A stretch of DNA of 50,477 bases, from positions 1-50,477 of IMG/VR virus record IMGVR_UViG_3300020118_000066; one strand, given 5' to 3'. The translations under genes were made by a program, and so were the position numbers. Numbering within the stretch: the stretch's first letter is position 1; every line of letters starts with the position of its first letter. Positions 33,184-40,258 of the stretch are shown one piece after another. The stretch comes from a virus. Below the pieces are notes generated by a model. The model was given only the letters and a program-made list of their open reading frames with translations, ran no database searches and was not told the DNA's origin.

Positions 33184-35732
33184 GCGTCCAAAGTAACGTT
33201 CCGGATTCTGCATTTAGTGGATTCATTCCAACCACGATAACCGCTGGGTCTGTTATATTCAGCGATGGGAGTCAGCTAACCGGAAACACTTCTTCTATTT
33301 TTCTTGATATCACTAACACACGCCTTGGTGTCGGCACTTCCTCACCGTCGAATACCCTCCAGGTAAACAGTTCGAAAGGTATCACCACGCTAAACGCCGG
33401 AAACGGTGCCGTAGAAATACTGTCTGGCGGGGCGCTCAACGCCCTAAAGTGGTATGGGGCCAATAACCTCCAGATAGGCTACGACTCGAACCTTGCGAAC
33501 ATCGGGAACGGCGCGGCCGGCTCCAATGTAATGACCTTTGCCACATCTGGATTCGTCGGCGTAGGATGCGTTCCATCTGTTCATTTCCACATCAAGAGCG
33601 CCAGCGCTACGAACGTGATTGCGGACACCTCAAGCGCTACCGCCCAGATCCTCTTTGGCCTCAGGCGCAACAACACGATCAACTACTGGGAACTGTACAT
33701 GGACACGCTGGGCGACGGGACGAACGACTTCGGCCTGTTCGACAACGTGGCTAATGCCTTGATCTTCCGTGTGGACCCTAGCACCGATTACACCGGCTGG
33801 GGTGCTAATTCTTTCACCCCAGGGCGACGGGTGGACATCAAGGACACGGCCAACCCTCAGCTTCGGATCACGCAAGGGGCCAGCGCCTACGCCGAGTTCC
33901 AGGCGGATTCCGGCGGTGTCCTGACCATCACAACCACCGGGAACAGCGTCAAACTGCCTTACCTGACCGCTGGGCAGGTCGTATTTCCTGGGACCGGCGG
34001 GGCGCTCACGGGTTCGTCTTCGCTTTTCTGGGATAATACGAATTACCGTATTCGGCTCGATTCGCCGACTCACACGGGCGGCATTACCTGGGGGACCGCA
34101 GACGGGTATTTCTCGGCAGAAACCGCCGTATCCCCATTCAACGGGGTCAATGACAACGTTTTGTACATTGGCTATAACCGTGGACATATCGCGGCCCCGT
34201 CAGATCCATCCTACATGCTGTCGCTGGAGTCCCACTATTTCGACGGCGTTACGCATTGGATGGAGTGGAACTGGGACTACCAGAATTCTAGCGGAACGGT
34301 AAATAAGCGGTTCTTCTCCCAAACGATCAACAGGACCACGCACGCTTCTCAGGCGGCCTTCCTGGAACTGGACGACTTCTTCCTTCAGAACAGCTCCGTC
34401 TATTTTGCTCGCTTCACCAAGACGTCGCAACTCATTCAGTTCTTCAATGCCGCTGGAGTCGCAAAGTTCATCTTCGATACCACGACGCTGCCAACCCTCA
34501 CGGTCGATGCCGCTCGCCTACATACGACGGCAGCGAGTAGCAATATCTTTCTTGGGAGCCAAGCTGGGAACTACACCCTAACGGCAACAAACTGCACTGG
34601 CATTGGCTCAACGGTTTTCGGGGCCTTGACGAGCGGCGCGGCCAATACTGCCGTTGGGAACGCCGCTCTGACACTGGTGACTTCAGGTGGAAGCAATACC
34701 GCTGTCGGATCAGGGGCTCTTCAGACGGTAACCACGAACGGCTCGAATTGTGCTTTTGGGGCTTCCGCACTATCTAGCAATACGGCAGCAAACAATAGCG
34801 CCTTCGGCACGTCGGCAATGCAGAACAATACGAGCGGCAGCACCAACAGTGCTTTTGGGTTCGGTGCTTTGTTTACTAATACGACGGCGGGCGATTGCAG
34901 CGCTTTCGGCTTCCAAGCACTCAATGCATCCAACGGTGCAAGTTGTAGCGCCTTCGGTGTCAACGCGCTTTTGAGAAATACTTCGGGGGCAAACAACTGC
35001 GCCTTTGGTGTAAGCGCTTTGTCAAATGCCCTCACCCAGGGAGCCAATTGTGCCTTTGGAAGTAATGCTCTTGCGGCGACCACTGGCGCAAGCTCTACCG
35101 CGATTGGGAACAGCGCTCTGAATACCGCGACCAACGGCGATAACACCGCCGTAGGGGCAAGCGCAGGGTCTACCGTTACCACTGGCGTAGGATGCGTATT
35201 TGTCGGTGAACTCGCCGACACCACCACGGGCACCTTCAATTTTGCCTGCGCTATAGGTTACTCCGCAAAGGTCGGAGCCGCTTCGACCATGGCTCTTGGT
35301 GGCACTGGAGCAAATGCTCTCTCGGTGTGCATCAATCAGACGACGGCAGCGCGGCGGCTCGACGTGCTGGACGCCTCCAATCCACAGCTACGTTTGACCC
35401 AGGCAGCGGCTTCTGTCTACGTGGATCATGGCATCGACTCCACCGGGCTCTATACGATCACTCCGACCGGCGGAAGCACTTCCCCTAGATTGAAATTCGC
35501 CAACGTCAGCACGGCATTCTACGGAGGAACCCCGGCAGCCCAGGGGACTGGAGGTCAGAACGTCACGAACAACGTGACGGATTCTGGGTCAACAGCGGGC
35601 ACGATTCCGGACATCACCGATGGCGTGACCTATGCCAACGATTACACGAATCTCAGGCGGGCACTATTCCAGCTCGCCAGGATGCTGAAGCAGGATCATG
35701 ACCAGCTAAGAGCGATGGGTATTTTGACTTAG
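33180..35732 (+). CDS. Long tail fibre with Ala-Val/Phe-Gly-x-x-Ala-Leu repeats
   Basis: The 850-residue product starts overlapping the upstream stop. Residues 1-480 are Gly/Ser/Thr/Asn-rich with aromatic turns. Residues about 488-660 hold about 11 repeats of the form Asn-x-Ala-[VF]-Gly-x-x-Ala-Leu (for example NTAVGNAAL, NCAFGASAL, NSAFGFGAL), the trimeric beta-helix style found in phage fibres and trimeric adhesins. The last ~45 residues form a coiled coil (RRALFQLARMLKQDHDQLR). The usual S74 self-cleaving chaperone domain after such repeats is not seen. Confidence 0.8.
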   Translation: MSVQSNVPDSAFSGFIPTTITAGSVIFSDGSQLTGNTSSIFLDITNTRLGVGTSSPSNTLQVNSSKGITTLNAGNGAVEILSGGALNALKWYGANNLQIGYDSNLANIGNGAAGSNVMTFATSGFVGVGCVPSVHFHIKSASATNVIADTSSATAQILFGLRRNNTINYWELYMDTLGDGTNDFGLFDNVANALIFRVDPSTDYTGWGANSFTPGRRVDIKDTANPQLRITQGASAYAEFQADSGGVLTITTTGNSVKLPYLTAGQVVFPGTGGALTGSSSLFWDNTNYRIRLDSPTHTGGITWGTADGYFSAETAVSPFNGVNDNVLYIGYNRGHIAAPSDPSYMLSLESHYFDGVTHWMEWNWDYQNSSGTVNKRFFSQTINRTTHASQAAFLELDDFFLQNSSVYFARFTKTSQLIQFFNAAGVAKFIFDTTTLPTLTVDAARLHTTAASSNIFLGSQAGNYTLTATNCTGIGSTVFGALTSGAANTAVGNAALTLVTSGGSNTAVGSGALQTVTTNGSNCAFGASALSSNTAANNSAFGTSAMQNNTSGSTNSAFGFGALFTNTTAGDCSAFGFQALNASNGASCSAFGVNALLRNTSGANNCAFGVSALSNALTQGANCAFGSNALAATTGASSTAIGNSALNTATNGDNTAVGASAGSTVTTGVGCVFVGELADTTTGTFNFACAIGYSAKVGAASTMALGGTGANALSVCINQTTAARRLDVLDASNPQLRLTQAAASVYVDHGIDSTGLYTITPTGGSTSPRLKFANVSTAFYGGTPAAQGTGGQNVTNNVTDSGSTAGTIPDITDGVTYANDYTNLRRALFQLARMLKQDHDQLRAMGILT
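34641..35170 (+). repeat. Tandem Asn-x-Ala-[VF]-Gly-x-x-Ala-Leu coding repeats in fibre gene
   Basis: About 11 units of roughly 16 codons, each with Ala-[Val/Phe/Ile]-Gly-x-x-Ala-Leu preceded by Asn-x or Ser-x. The protein motif is well kept, but the DNA differs from copy to copy, so the expansion is old or constantly reshaped. Several units carry a cysteine before the AFG. Confidence 0.8.
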
Positions 35733-35759
35733 ACACTACGACGCAAAGGAATAGAGCAA

Positions 35760-36125
35760 ATGGCTAAGTACTGGCTGTATATGAGACCAGACTCCAGGAT
35801 CAGCGCGGAGTCCCTGGATATTAAGACCATGACCTTTCGCCAAAGGTCATGCTATTCCGGCGAGCAACTGAAGTACCTGATGGTTCCGGGGACCATCAAA
35901 GGAGAGGTCTGGGAGCTTCCTGACGACAGATTGGCGGCCATCAAAGAAGAGGTAGCAAGCCTAAATATCCATCCACACCCAGTCCGTGATGGCGCTTTCA
36001 TGGTTAGCGAAAAGCCCGGAGACCCCCTTGGAAAGCTGCTGACGATTCTGCCTCTAGATAAAGCGCATGAACGTGGTTACCTGCATTTGGCCAGTCCGGA
36101 TCCGTATGAGAATCTTTTTAATTGA
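35760..36125 (+). CDS. Hypothetical protein after the fibres
   Basis: The 121-residue product begins AKYWLYMRPDSRISAESLD and ends in PYENLFN. It is mixed alpha/beta with no signal peptide. A perfect 10-bp stem-loop (CATGACCTTT / AAAGGTCATG, loop CGCC) lies in its 5' part at 35828-35851. AAAGGAA precedes the ATG. No family; could be a fibre chaperone because of its position. Confidence 0.55.
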   Translation: MAKYWLYMRPDSRISAESLDIKTMTFRQRSCYSGEQLKYLMVPGTIKGEVWELPDDRLAAIKEEVASLNIHPHPVRDGAFMVSEKPGDPLGKLLTILPLDKAHERGYLHLASPDPYENLFN

Positions 36126-36139
36126 AGGAGGAAACAGAG

Positions 36140-36364
36140 ATGGGCGACGAAGCACCGATGGTTGATGCCCCCAAGATGTCCAAGCGTGACGAGCTATCAC
36201 AGGCGGTCAAGGCGGAACTCATGGAGCGTGGGCGCAGGTGCATGGCTAGGATCGAGGTGATCCTGAAAGAGGAGAATTGCCTCCTAACCGCCGAGATCCA
36301 CTTCGAAGAAGCGGCCCCAGGAAAGTGGGTTACCGTCTGCAATCCTGGCGTTAAGGCGCTCTAG
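36140..36364 (+). CDS. Small hypothetical protein
   Basis: ATG 36140 follows an ideal AAGGAGG site (36125-36131), which decides this start over an in-frame TTG at 36122 inside the same motif. The 74-residue product has helix MSKRDELSQAVKAELMERGR and a strand-rich end (LTAEIHFEEAAPGKWVTVCN). It is followed 2 bp later by the glycosyltransferase-like gene. No family recognised. Confidence 0.6.
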   Translation: MGDEAPMVDAPKMSKRDELSQAVKAELMERGRRCMARIEVILKEENCLLTAEIHFEEAAPGKWVTVCNPGVKAL

Positions 36365-36366
36365 CG

Positions 36367-36936
36367 GTGCGCTGCTTCACATTCCACACCGGCGGAAAGT
36401 ACGCAGCAAACGCGGAGGCCCTAAAGGCTTCGGCGGAAGCGGTGGGGCTTGAATGTGTCGTTTATGAGCGTCCCGATCTAGGCTCCTGGTGGAAGAACTG
36501 TAACCAAAAATGCGAGGTTGTCTACGAGGCCCTCAAGCGCTTTGGAGACGAGCCGATTATCTGGAACGACTCGGATACCCGCTACGTGTCCTACCCAAAA
36601 CTCTTCGAGAGCATCGAAGAGGACTTTGCGGCCTATTACATGACGCCGGCTGTTTCCATTGGTGGGACGATGTTCTTTAACGGCGCCTCCAAGGCCTTGC
36701 GCTATGTAGATGCCTGGCGTAACAACGTTCAGGCAAACCCAGAAAACGAGGACGATTCAATCAATTTCCGTCGCGCGCTTCAGGCGATTAGGCCGCGTTC
36801 CATCTTCCATCTACCGCCAGCCTATTGCTGGAACGAGAAAACCATGCGAGCCGGCTTCCCGGGCACTATACCGGTCATTGAACATTCGTACATTGGAGCC
36901 CACGATTATCCGGTGATTCTTGCAAAGGACGCATGA
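36367..36936 (+). CDS. Glycosyltransferase-like protein with Asp-Ser-Asp motif
   Basis: GTG start 2 bp after the preceding stop. The 189-residue product begins RCFTFHTGGKYAANAEAL as a first strand and loop, and has EPIIWNDSDTRYVSYP with DSD at 68-70, the DxD metal site of a GT-A enzyme. AVSIGGTMFFNGASKALRYV and ENEDDSINFRRAL follow the order of family 8-like transferases (as at 7462-8055, but only distantly alike). It lies with the fibre and lysis genes, away from the main island. Substrate unknown. Confidence 0.65.
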   Translation: MRCFTFHTGGKYAANAEALKASAEAVGLECVVYERPDLGSWWKNCNQKCEVVYEALKRFGDEPIIWNDSDTRYVSYPKLFESIEEDFAAYYMTPAVSIGGTMFFNGASKALRYVDAWRNNVQANPENEDDSINFRRALQAIRPRSIFHLPPAYCWNEKTMRAGFPGTIPVIEHSYIGAHDYPVILAKDA

Positions 36937-36951
36937 CGGGATTCCTCCTTC

Positions 36952-36984
36952 GCGGGATGCCTAGTCCTAGGCTAGGCATCCCGC
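36952..36984. other. Perfect 13-bp stem hairpin without U-tract
   Basis: GCGGGATGCCTAG at 36952-36964 pairs with 36972-36984, loop TCCTAGG. No T-run follows on either strand, so it is not a classic intrinsic terminator. It lies 20 bp before the next start and may be an RNA processing site or weak terminator, or protect mRNA ends. Confidence 0.65.
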
Positions 36985-37003
36985 CCTCACGGAAGGGTTG
37001 TAT

Positions 37004-37225
37004 ATGTCGATGAGCGTTGATGATTGGCAGAAAATGGTTGAGCTTCTCAAGAAGCAGCGTGAGGACTTCAGGGAAGATACCAAGCTAATCTGCCAAAAAG
37101 AGGTATCGGACTCCATTAAAAAACACGAGTCCGGATCGTGGTCCCACAATCCGAAAAGGGCATTAACTTTGGGCGCCCTTGTGGTAGGATTAATCGAAGG
37201 CATAAGGAAACTTTTGCATAGCTAG
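37004..37225 (+). CDS. Small protein with C-terminal membrane segment
   Basis: ATG 37004 has GGAAGGG 7 bases upstream; a TTG at 36998 is less likely. The 73-residue product has a charged helix (VDDWQKMVELLKKQREDF) and ends with LTLGALVVGLIEGIRKLL, a single hydrophobic helix with basic flank. It precedes the lipase and holin-like genes. It could be a holin-related or anchor protein (N-in, C-out topology unknown). Confidence 0.55.
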   Translation: MSMSVDDWQKMVELLKKQREDFREDTKLICQKEVSDSIKKHESGSWSHNPKRALTLGALVVGLIEGIRKLLHS

Positions 37226-37243
37226 TAGTGGGTGAGGGGGAGT

Positions 37244-37951
37244 GTGGAAACGGAGACGTTACGCCGTCTGGCCCACGCCGCTGCAGATGCTTACGAACCT
37301 CCCGACGGTAGCCTAATCCTCAAAGATCACCTAGGGCAGTGCCGCGGCTTCATGAAAATGTACGATGTCCCCGAAATCTACATCAGCGGCACTAACAGCC
37401 GCAAAGACTTCTTGATTGACGGGAAGTTTCTTCAGGTAAAGACCCTAACGGATGGCCGCATTCATGGCGGGTTTTTAACGGAGTTCGAGGACATCCAAGC
37501 CGATATTTTCGACTTCGTGCTCTCTCAGAAACAGCGCACCGTTCGGGTTAGCGGCCATAGCCTCGGGGGCGCCATTGCTACATTGCTGGCTGTTGAGCTC
37601 GCCAAGGATGGCTTTCAGGTGGAGCTCGTTACGCTCGGAAGCCCGAGGGTTGGGGATGCCGAATTCGTCGAGACATACGGGCGCTGCAATATAGATCACG
37701 CCCGAATCGTGCATGCAGACGATATTGTGCCGCGCCTTCCAAAGCTTAGGTATAGGCACGTCTGCGATCCGTTGCACATTGATTCAGAAGGCAAGATCAT
37801 CGGTAAAGTACGAGGTTTCTTTCATTGGGTCTGGTTTATCGATGAGATTCTATTCTCTGATCTGGATGGACAATCGATAAATGACCATGGAGTTATTAAC
37901 TACCTTATTGCGCTTGAACGATTTTTAGATACAACGGGAGGAAGTAAATGA
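37244..37951 (+). CDS. Class 3 lipase-like esterase in the lysis cluster
   Basis: Start set at GTG 37244 because GAGGGGG lies 4-10 bases upstream; GTG 37232 (four codons earlier) is also possible. The product of about 235 residues has the alpha/beta-hydrolase nucleophile elbow VSGHSLGGAIATLLA (serine at ~106), the LGSPRVGD strand, the ARIVHADDIVPRLP loop with the acid, and SINDHGVINYL with the catalytic His (~215). This is the class 3 (fungal-type) lipase triad layout. It probably cleaves lipid esters of the host envelope at lysis. No signal peptide is present, so export would need a holin. Confidence 0.8.
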   Translation: METETLRRLAHAAADAYEPPDGSLILKDHLGQCRGFMKMYDVPEIYISGTNSRKDFLIDGKFLQVKTLTDGRIHGGFLTEFEDIQADIFDFVLSQKQRTVRVSGHSLGGAIATLLAVELAKDGFQVELVTLGSPRVGDAEFVETYGRCNIDHARIVHADDIVPRLPKLRYRHVCDPLHIDSEGKIIGKVRGFFHWVWFIDEILFSDLDGQSINDHGVINYLIALERFLDTTGGSK

Positions 37952-38133
37952 CTGCCATTCTGATGAGGTTCATTCCTGGTCAAAAGGCCCTAGCGATGGT
38001 CCTCACGCCGGCAATGATTTTCGTGGATCACGCCCTACACCTTGGGATTTCAGACTTGAAAGTAACTGCGGCCGCTGGAGTATGCGCCGCCTACATCGTG
38101 GCTCACTTCTGGAGGGGAAACAGCAATGCGTAG
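37948..38133 (+). CDS. Holin-like protein with two membrane segments
   Basis: ATG overlaps the lipase stop. The 61-residue product has two hydrophobic stretches, ALAMVLTPAMIFVDHALHLG and VTAAAGVCAAYIVAHF, with a short charged linker between and basic ends. Small two-segment membrane proteins beside lysis enzymes are typically holins that form pores at the set time. It overlaps the lipoprotein gene. Assigned by topology and position only. Confidence 0.6.
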   Translation: MTAILMRFIPGQKALAMVLTPAMIFVDHALHLGISDLKVTAAAGVCAAYIVAHFWRGNSNA

Positions 38134-38332
38134 GCTCAAGATCCTTGCAACCTCGGCGGCGATCCTTTGCATGGCGGCGTGCGCCCAGATCACGTCCATG
38201 AAGGATGGATTCGTCGGCACGCCGATCAATCAGGCCGGCAGAGATATTCCCGCATGGTACCACCTTGGCGAGGCGCTTAATCCGTTCGTGCATGCCGTCA
38301 TCGCCATCCTCAGGACCGTGCTTGGTCTGTGA
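38126..38332 (+). CDS. Small lipoprotein
   Basis: The 68-residue product has a signal-II style start (MRRLKILATSAAILCMAAC): two to three basic residues, a hydrophobic core and a Met-Ala-Ala-Cys lipobox, giving a lipid-modified Cys19. The C-terminus has a second hydrophobic helix (FVHAVIAILRTVLGL). Its place after the holin-like gene suggests an outer-membrane spanin-like (o-spanin) role, though no i-spanin partner is obvious. A signal-peptide protein also lies at 39621. Confidence 0.55.
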   Translation: MRRLKILATSAAILCMAACAQITSMKDGFVGTPINQAGRDIPAWYHLGEALNPFVHAVIAILRTVLGL

Positions 38333-38505
38333 CAATCAGCGAATGGCTCGTTCGCTGGAAGTTTAGGCAGCTTACGGAACAGGCTGTCTCTGAGTTGATG
38401 GAGATAGTTAGGGGGATGGGCAATGGCGAGCGTGTTTCTGGCATCCATGCCGTGGGCCAAATGCGACGAGCGAGTCAGGAGAGCGATCGGCCAGTCGAAC
38501 GTTGA
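38329..38505 (+). CDS. Small protein overlapping its neighbours (58 aa)
   Basis: GTG 38329 overlaps the lipoprotein stop by the GTGA pattern used throughout this phage. The frame gives a helical, basic protein beginning TISEWLVRWKFRQLTEQAV. It overlaps the next gene by 83 bp in another frame, which lowers confidence. No family. Confidence 0.4.
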   Translation: MTISEWLVRWKFRQLTEQAVSELMEIVRGMGNGERVSGIHAVGQMRRASQESDRPVER

Positions 38506-38797
38506 GCACCCATGCATCATAAGGGTTCTTGAGGCCTGTAAACGGCTGAAATTCAAGGCGGAATCACCCGGCTTTCTTAAGGATTGCTGGGCTCATATTG
38601 CGATCCCTAAGGAGAAGATTGCAATCTATGTACGAGACTTTCTCGAATCTACCCGTATCGAGAAAGAGCGCCTCAAATGGCAGGCGCATGGTTGGAGAAT
38701 GCTTGCCGTCACCCACAAGAATCTAGACAGGCTTTCTGACGCCGATCTAGATAAGCATCTAAAAGAAGCCGTTCGCTGGCACGGGAAGGTGAGCTAG
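38423..38797 (+). CDS. Hypothetical protein, loosely like a very-short-patch endonuclease fold
   Basis: The 124-residue product ends with a pattern such as HIAIPKEKIAIYVRDFLES, then RLKWQAHGWRMLAVTHKNL, that recalls the core strands of Vsr/type II restriction endonuclease folds (Lys-x-x-Ile-Ala-Ile-x-Val, Gly-Trp-x-x-Leu-x-Val). The catalytic Asp and Glu are not clear. It is followed by a metallophosphoesterase on the same transcript. Role in this phage unknown. Confidence 0.5.
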   Translation: MASVFLASMPWAKCDERVRRAIGQSNVEHPCIIRVLEACKRLKFKAESPGFLKDCWAHIAIPKEKIAIYVRDFLESTRIEKERLKWQAHGWRMLAVTHKNLDRLSDADLDKHLKEAVRWHGKVS

Positions 38798-39612
38798 TGA
38801 AGTGTCATGAGGTACGGCTAAAGGTCAAAGGCAAGCCATCGCACATCGAACTGATTAGTTTTTGCTGCGCCCACTTCGGCCACAAGGCGTGCGACCGTAA
38901 GCGGCTTTATAGCTGGCGCGACTGGCTCCTCAGGGGCCCCAATCGATTCGCCTTCAACCTGGGCGACGATATGGAGAACGCAATCCCAGGCGACGAGGTC
39001 CACAACTCCATGATGTGGGACAGCGACAAGCACCCGGAAGAGCAGTACGTCGAAGCGGCGGATTTCTGGCGTCCCGTGGCTGAAGTGGGCAAGCTCCTGA
39101 TGACCCACGATTCGAATCACACCTGGAGAACTGAGGCAAAAACAGGCCGTAGCGTGGCGCGCGAGCTTAACGTCTTTTTACAGGGCCAATCGCTATCGAA
39201 AACTCAAACTAGGCCACTTCACGACGTTTCTCCGCGCTGGGGCGGTTGGCAGGCCCTTACGAAGCTAAGGGTTGGGAGGCAAGAGTACAAGATCCACTCC
39301 TGGCACGGCGCCGGCGGATCCTGCACGCCAGAATCAGCCCTCCGTAAGTGCCGGGAACAGGAGCGGCATCACGTTGCGGACGTGTTTCTGATGGGCCACT
39401 TCCACCAGCCGATCGCTTGGGGCAAGGAATACATGGACTTCTCAGCGAACGGCATGGATGCCGTCGCTCGCCAACGCTGGTTTGGCGTAACCGGTGGCTT
39501 CCTGGGCTGGCATGGAACTTATGCCGAGCGTCAGGGCCTTGGCCCAAATCGCCGTGGGGCAATTGTCGTAAGGCTTGGAGTTCAGGATTGGGATGTGAAG
39601 ATTACCACCTGA
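38797..39612 (+). CDS. Calcineurin-like metallophosphoesterase
   Basis: GTG start overlapping the previous TAG. The 271-residue product shows the metallophosphoesterase ligand order: HFGHKACD (26-33), NLGDDME (54-60), THDSNH (103-108), the histidine pair in IHSWHGAGG (167-174) and the closing MGHFHQ (199-204). It should bind two metals and hydrolyse a phosphoester (phosphoprotein, nucleotide or nucleic acid). Such genes are frequent in phages but their substrate is usually unknown. The motifs are intact. Confidence 0.75.
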   Translation: MKCHEVRLKVKGKPSHIELISFCCAHFGHKACDRKRLYSWRDWLLRGPNRFAFNLGDDMENAIPGDEVHNSMMWDSDKHPEEQYVEAADFWRPVAEVGKLLMTHDSNHTWRTEAKTGRSVARELNVFLQGQSLSKTQTRPLHDVSPRWGGWQALTKLRVGRQEYKIHSWHGAGGSCTPESALRKCREQERHHVADVFLMGHFHQPIAWGKEYMDFSANGMDAVARQRWFGVTGGFLGWHGTYAERQGLGPNRRGAIVVRLGVQDWDVKITT

Positions 39613-39620
39613 GGTGCTGT

Positions 39621-39905
39621 ATGAAGTCCATTCGCAAGCTGCTCGCTATCGCGTTTGTGGTCTTCCTGATTGCAACCATGGCGATGTGCCTAACGGTGCC
39701 GGCGAATGCTCAGGTTTGGAAGACGTGGACCATAGTTTTCAGATTCAAGGATAATGCGGGCGCCCCACCCTGCCGCCTTTATTTGACCATCATCGCAGAT
39801 ACCGAGGGGCAGGCAGCGATCGACGCAAACAAGTTCCTTTACGAGCAGCTCCAGCCTGGGCCGTATGGCAACCTCATTTACATGGAAGCACAGCGCAAGG
39901 AATAG
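39621..39905 (+). CDS. Small secreted protein with signal peptide
   Basis: ATG 39621 is 8 bp after the previous stop with TGAGGTG ahead. The 94-residue product begins with a signal-peptide core (KLLAIAFVVFLIATMAM) and an Ala-Asn-Ala-Gln cut site near residue 30, then VWKTWTIVFRFKDNAGAPPC and a helical end. It should be exported. Position in the lysis/late cluster suggests an envelope role. No family recognised. Confidence 0.6.
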   Translation: MKSIRKLLAIAFVVFLIATMAMCLTVPANAQVWKTWTIVFRFKDNAGAPPCRLYLTIIADTEGQAAIDANKFLYEQLQPGPYGNLIYMEAQRKE

Positions 39906-39960
39906 ACCCCAACCTGTCGGCCCCGAGAAAGCGCGGCCGATAGTTGCTTCCCCTAACTCT

Positions 39961-39994
39961 GAGCCCCAGGAGATCCCTGGGGCTCGGTTTTTTT
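39961..39994 (+). terminator. Strong Rho-independent terminator after the late operon
   Basis: Perfect 10-bp stem, GAGCCCCAGG at 39961-39970 with 39976-39985, loop of 5, followed by GG and seven T residues (39988-39994). It closes the rightward late transcription unit before the integrase region. Confidence 0.9.
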
Positions 39995-40036
39995 GGTACG
40001 GCTTAGGTCTACTCGAGCTATGATCACGCGCAAGGG

Positions 40037-40213
40037 ATGCCTAGACCAAGGGGGCGTCCTTTCGTCAACCGGGATAGGTGCCAGCAATGCGGCAAGAGAT
40101 ACACCAAGACGAGAGATTGGCAGCGTTTCCACAATCCCCACTGCCGCAACCTCTGGCACAGCGCCCAAAGGCGAAGGGCGCTAATGGCGTACAAGTCGCG
40201 TAAAAGAGGCTAG
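40037..40213 (+). CDS. Small MYM-like zinc-finger protein (58 aa)
   Basis: ATG 40037 opens a frame of Arg-rich start (MPRPRGRPFVNRDR), then Cys-x-x-Cys-Gly-Lys, a middle of 15 or so residues, and His-Asn-Pro-His-Cys-Arg-Asn-Leu-Trp. The plan Cys-x-x-Cys ... Phe-x-x-x-x-Cys-Arg-x-x-Trp is that of MYM-type zinc fingers used in protein or DNA binding. It runs tail-to-tail with the integrase gene. It could assist excision, but this is position-based only. Confidence 0.6.
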   Translation: MPRPRGRPFVNRDRCQQCGKRYTKTRDWQRFHNPHCRNLWHSAQRRRALMAYKSRKRG

Positions 40214-40258
40214 AACGGCCTCTAGAGCCATCTATATCACACACGCATGGCAAAGCAT

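Noticed and set aside
36952-36984. Intrinsic terminator
   Set aside because: The hairpin lacks a T-run on either strand, so it is listed as a hairpin only.
39993-40184. 63-codon frame across the zinc-finger gene
   Set aside because: The overlapping frame at 40037-40213 has a clear Cys-x-x-Cys zinc finger; this one is a shadow.
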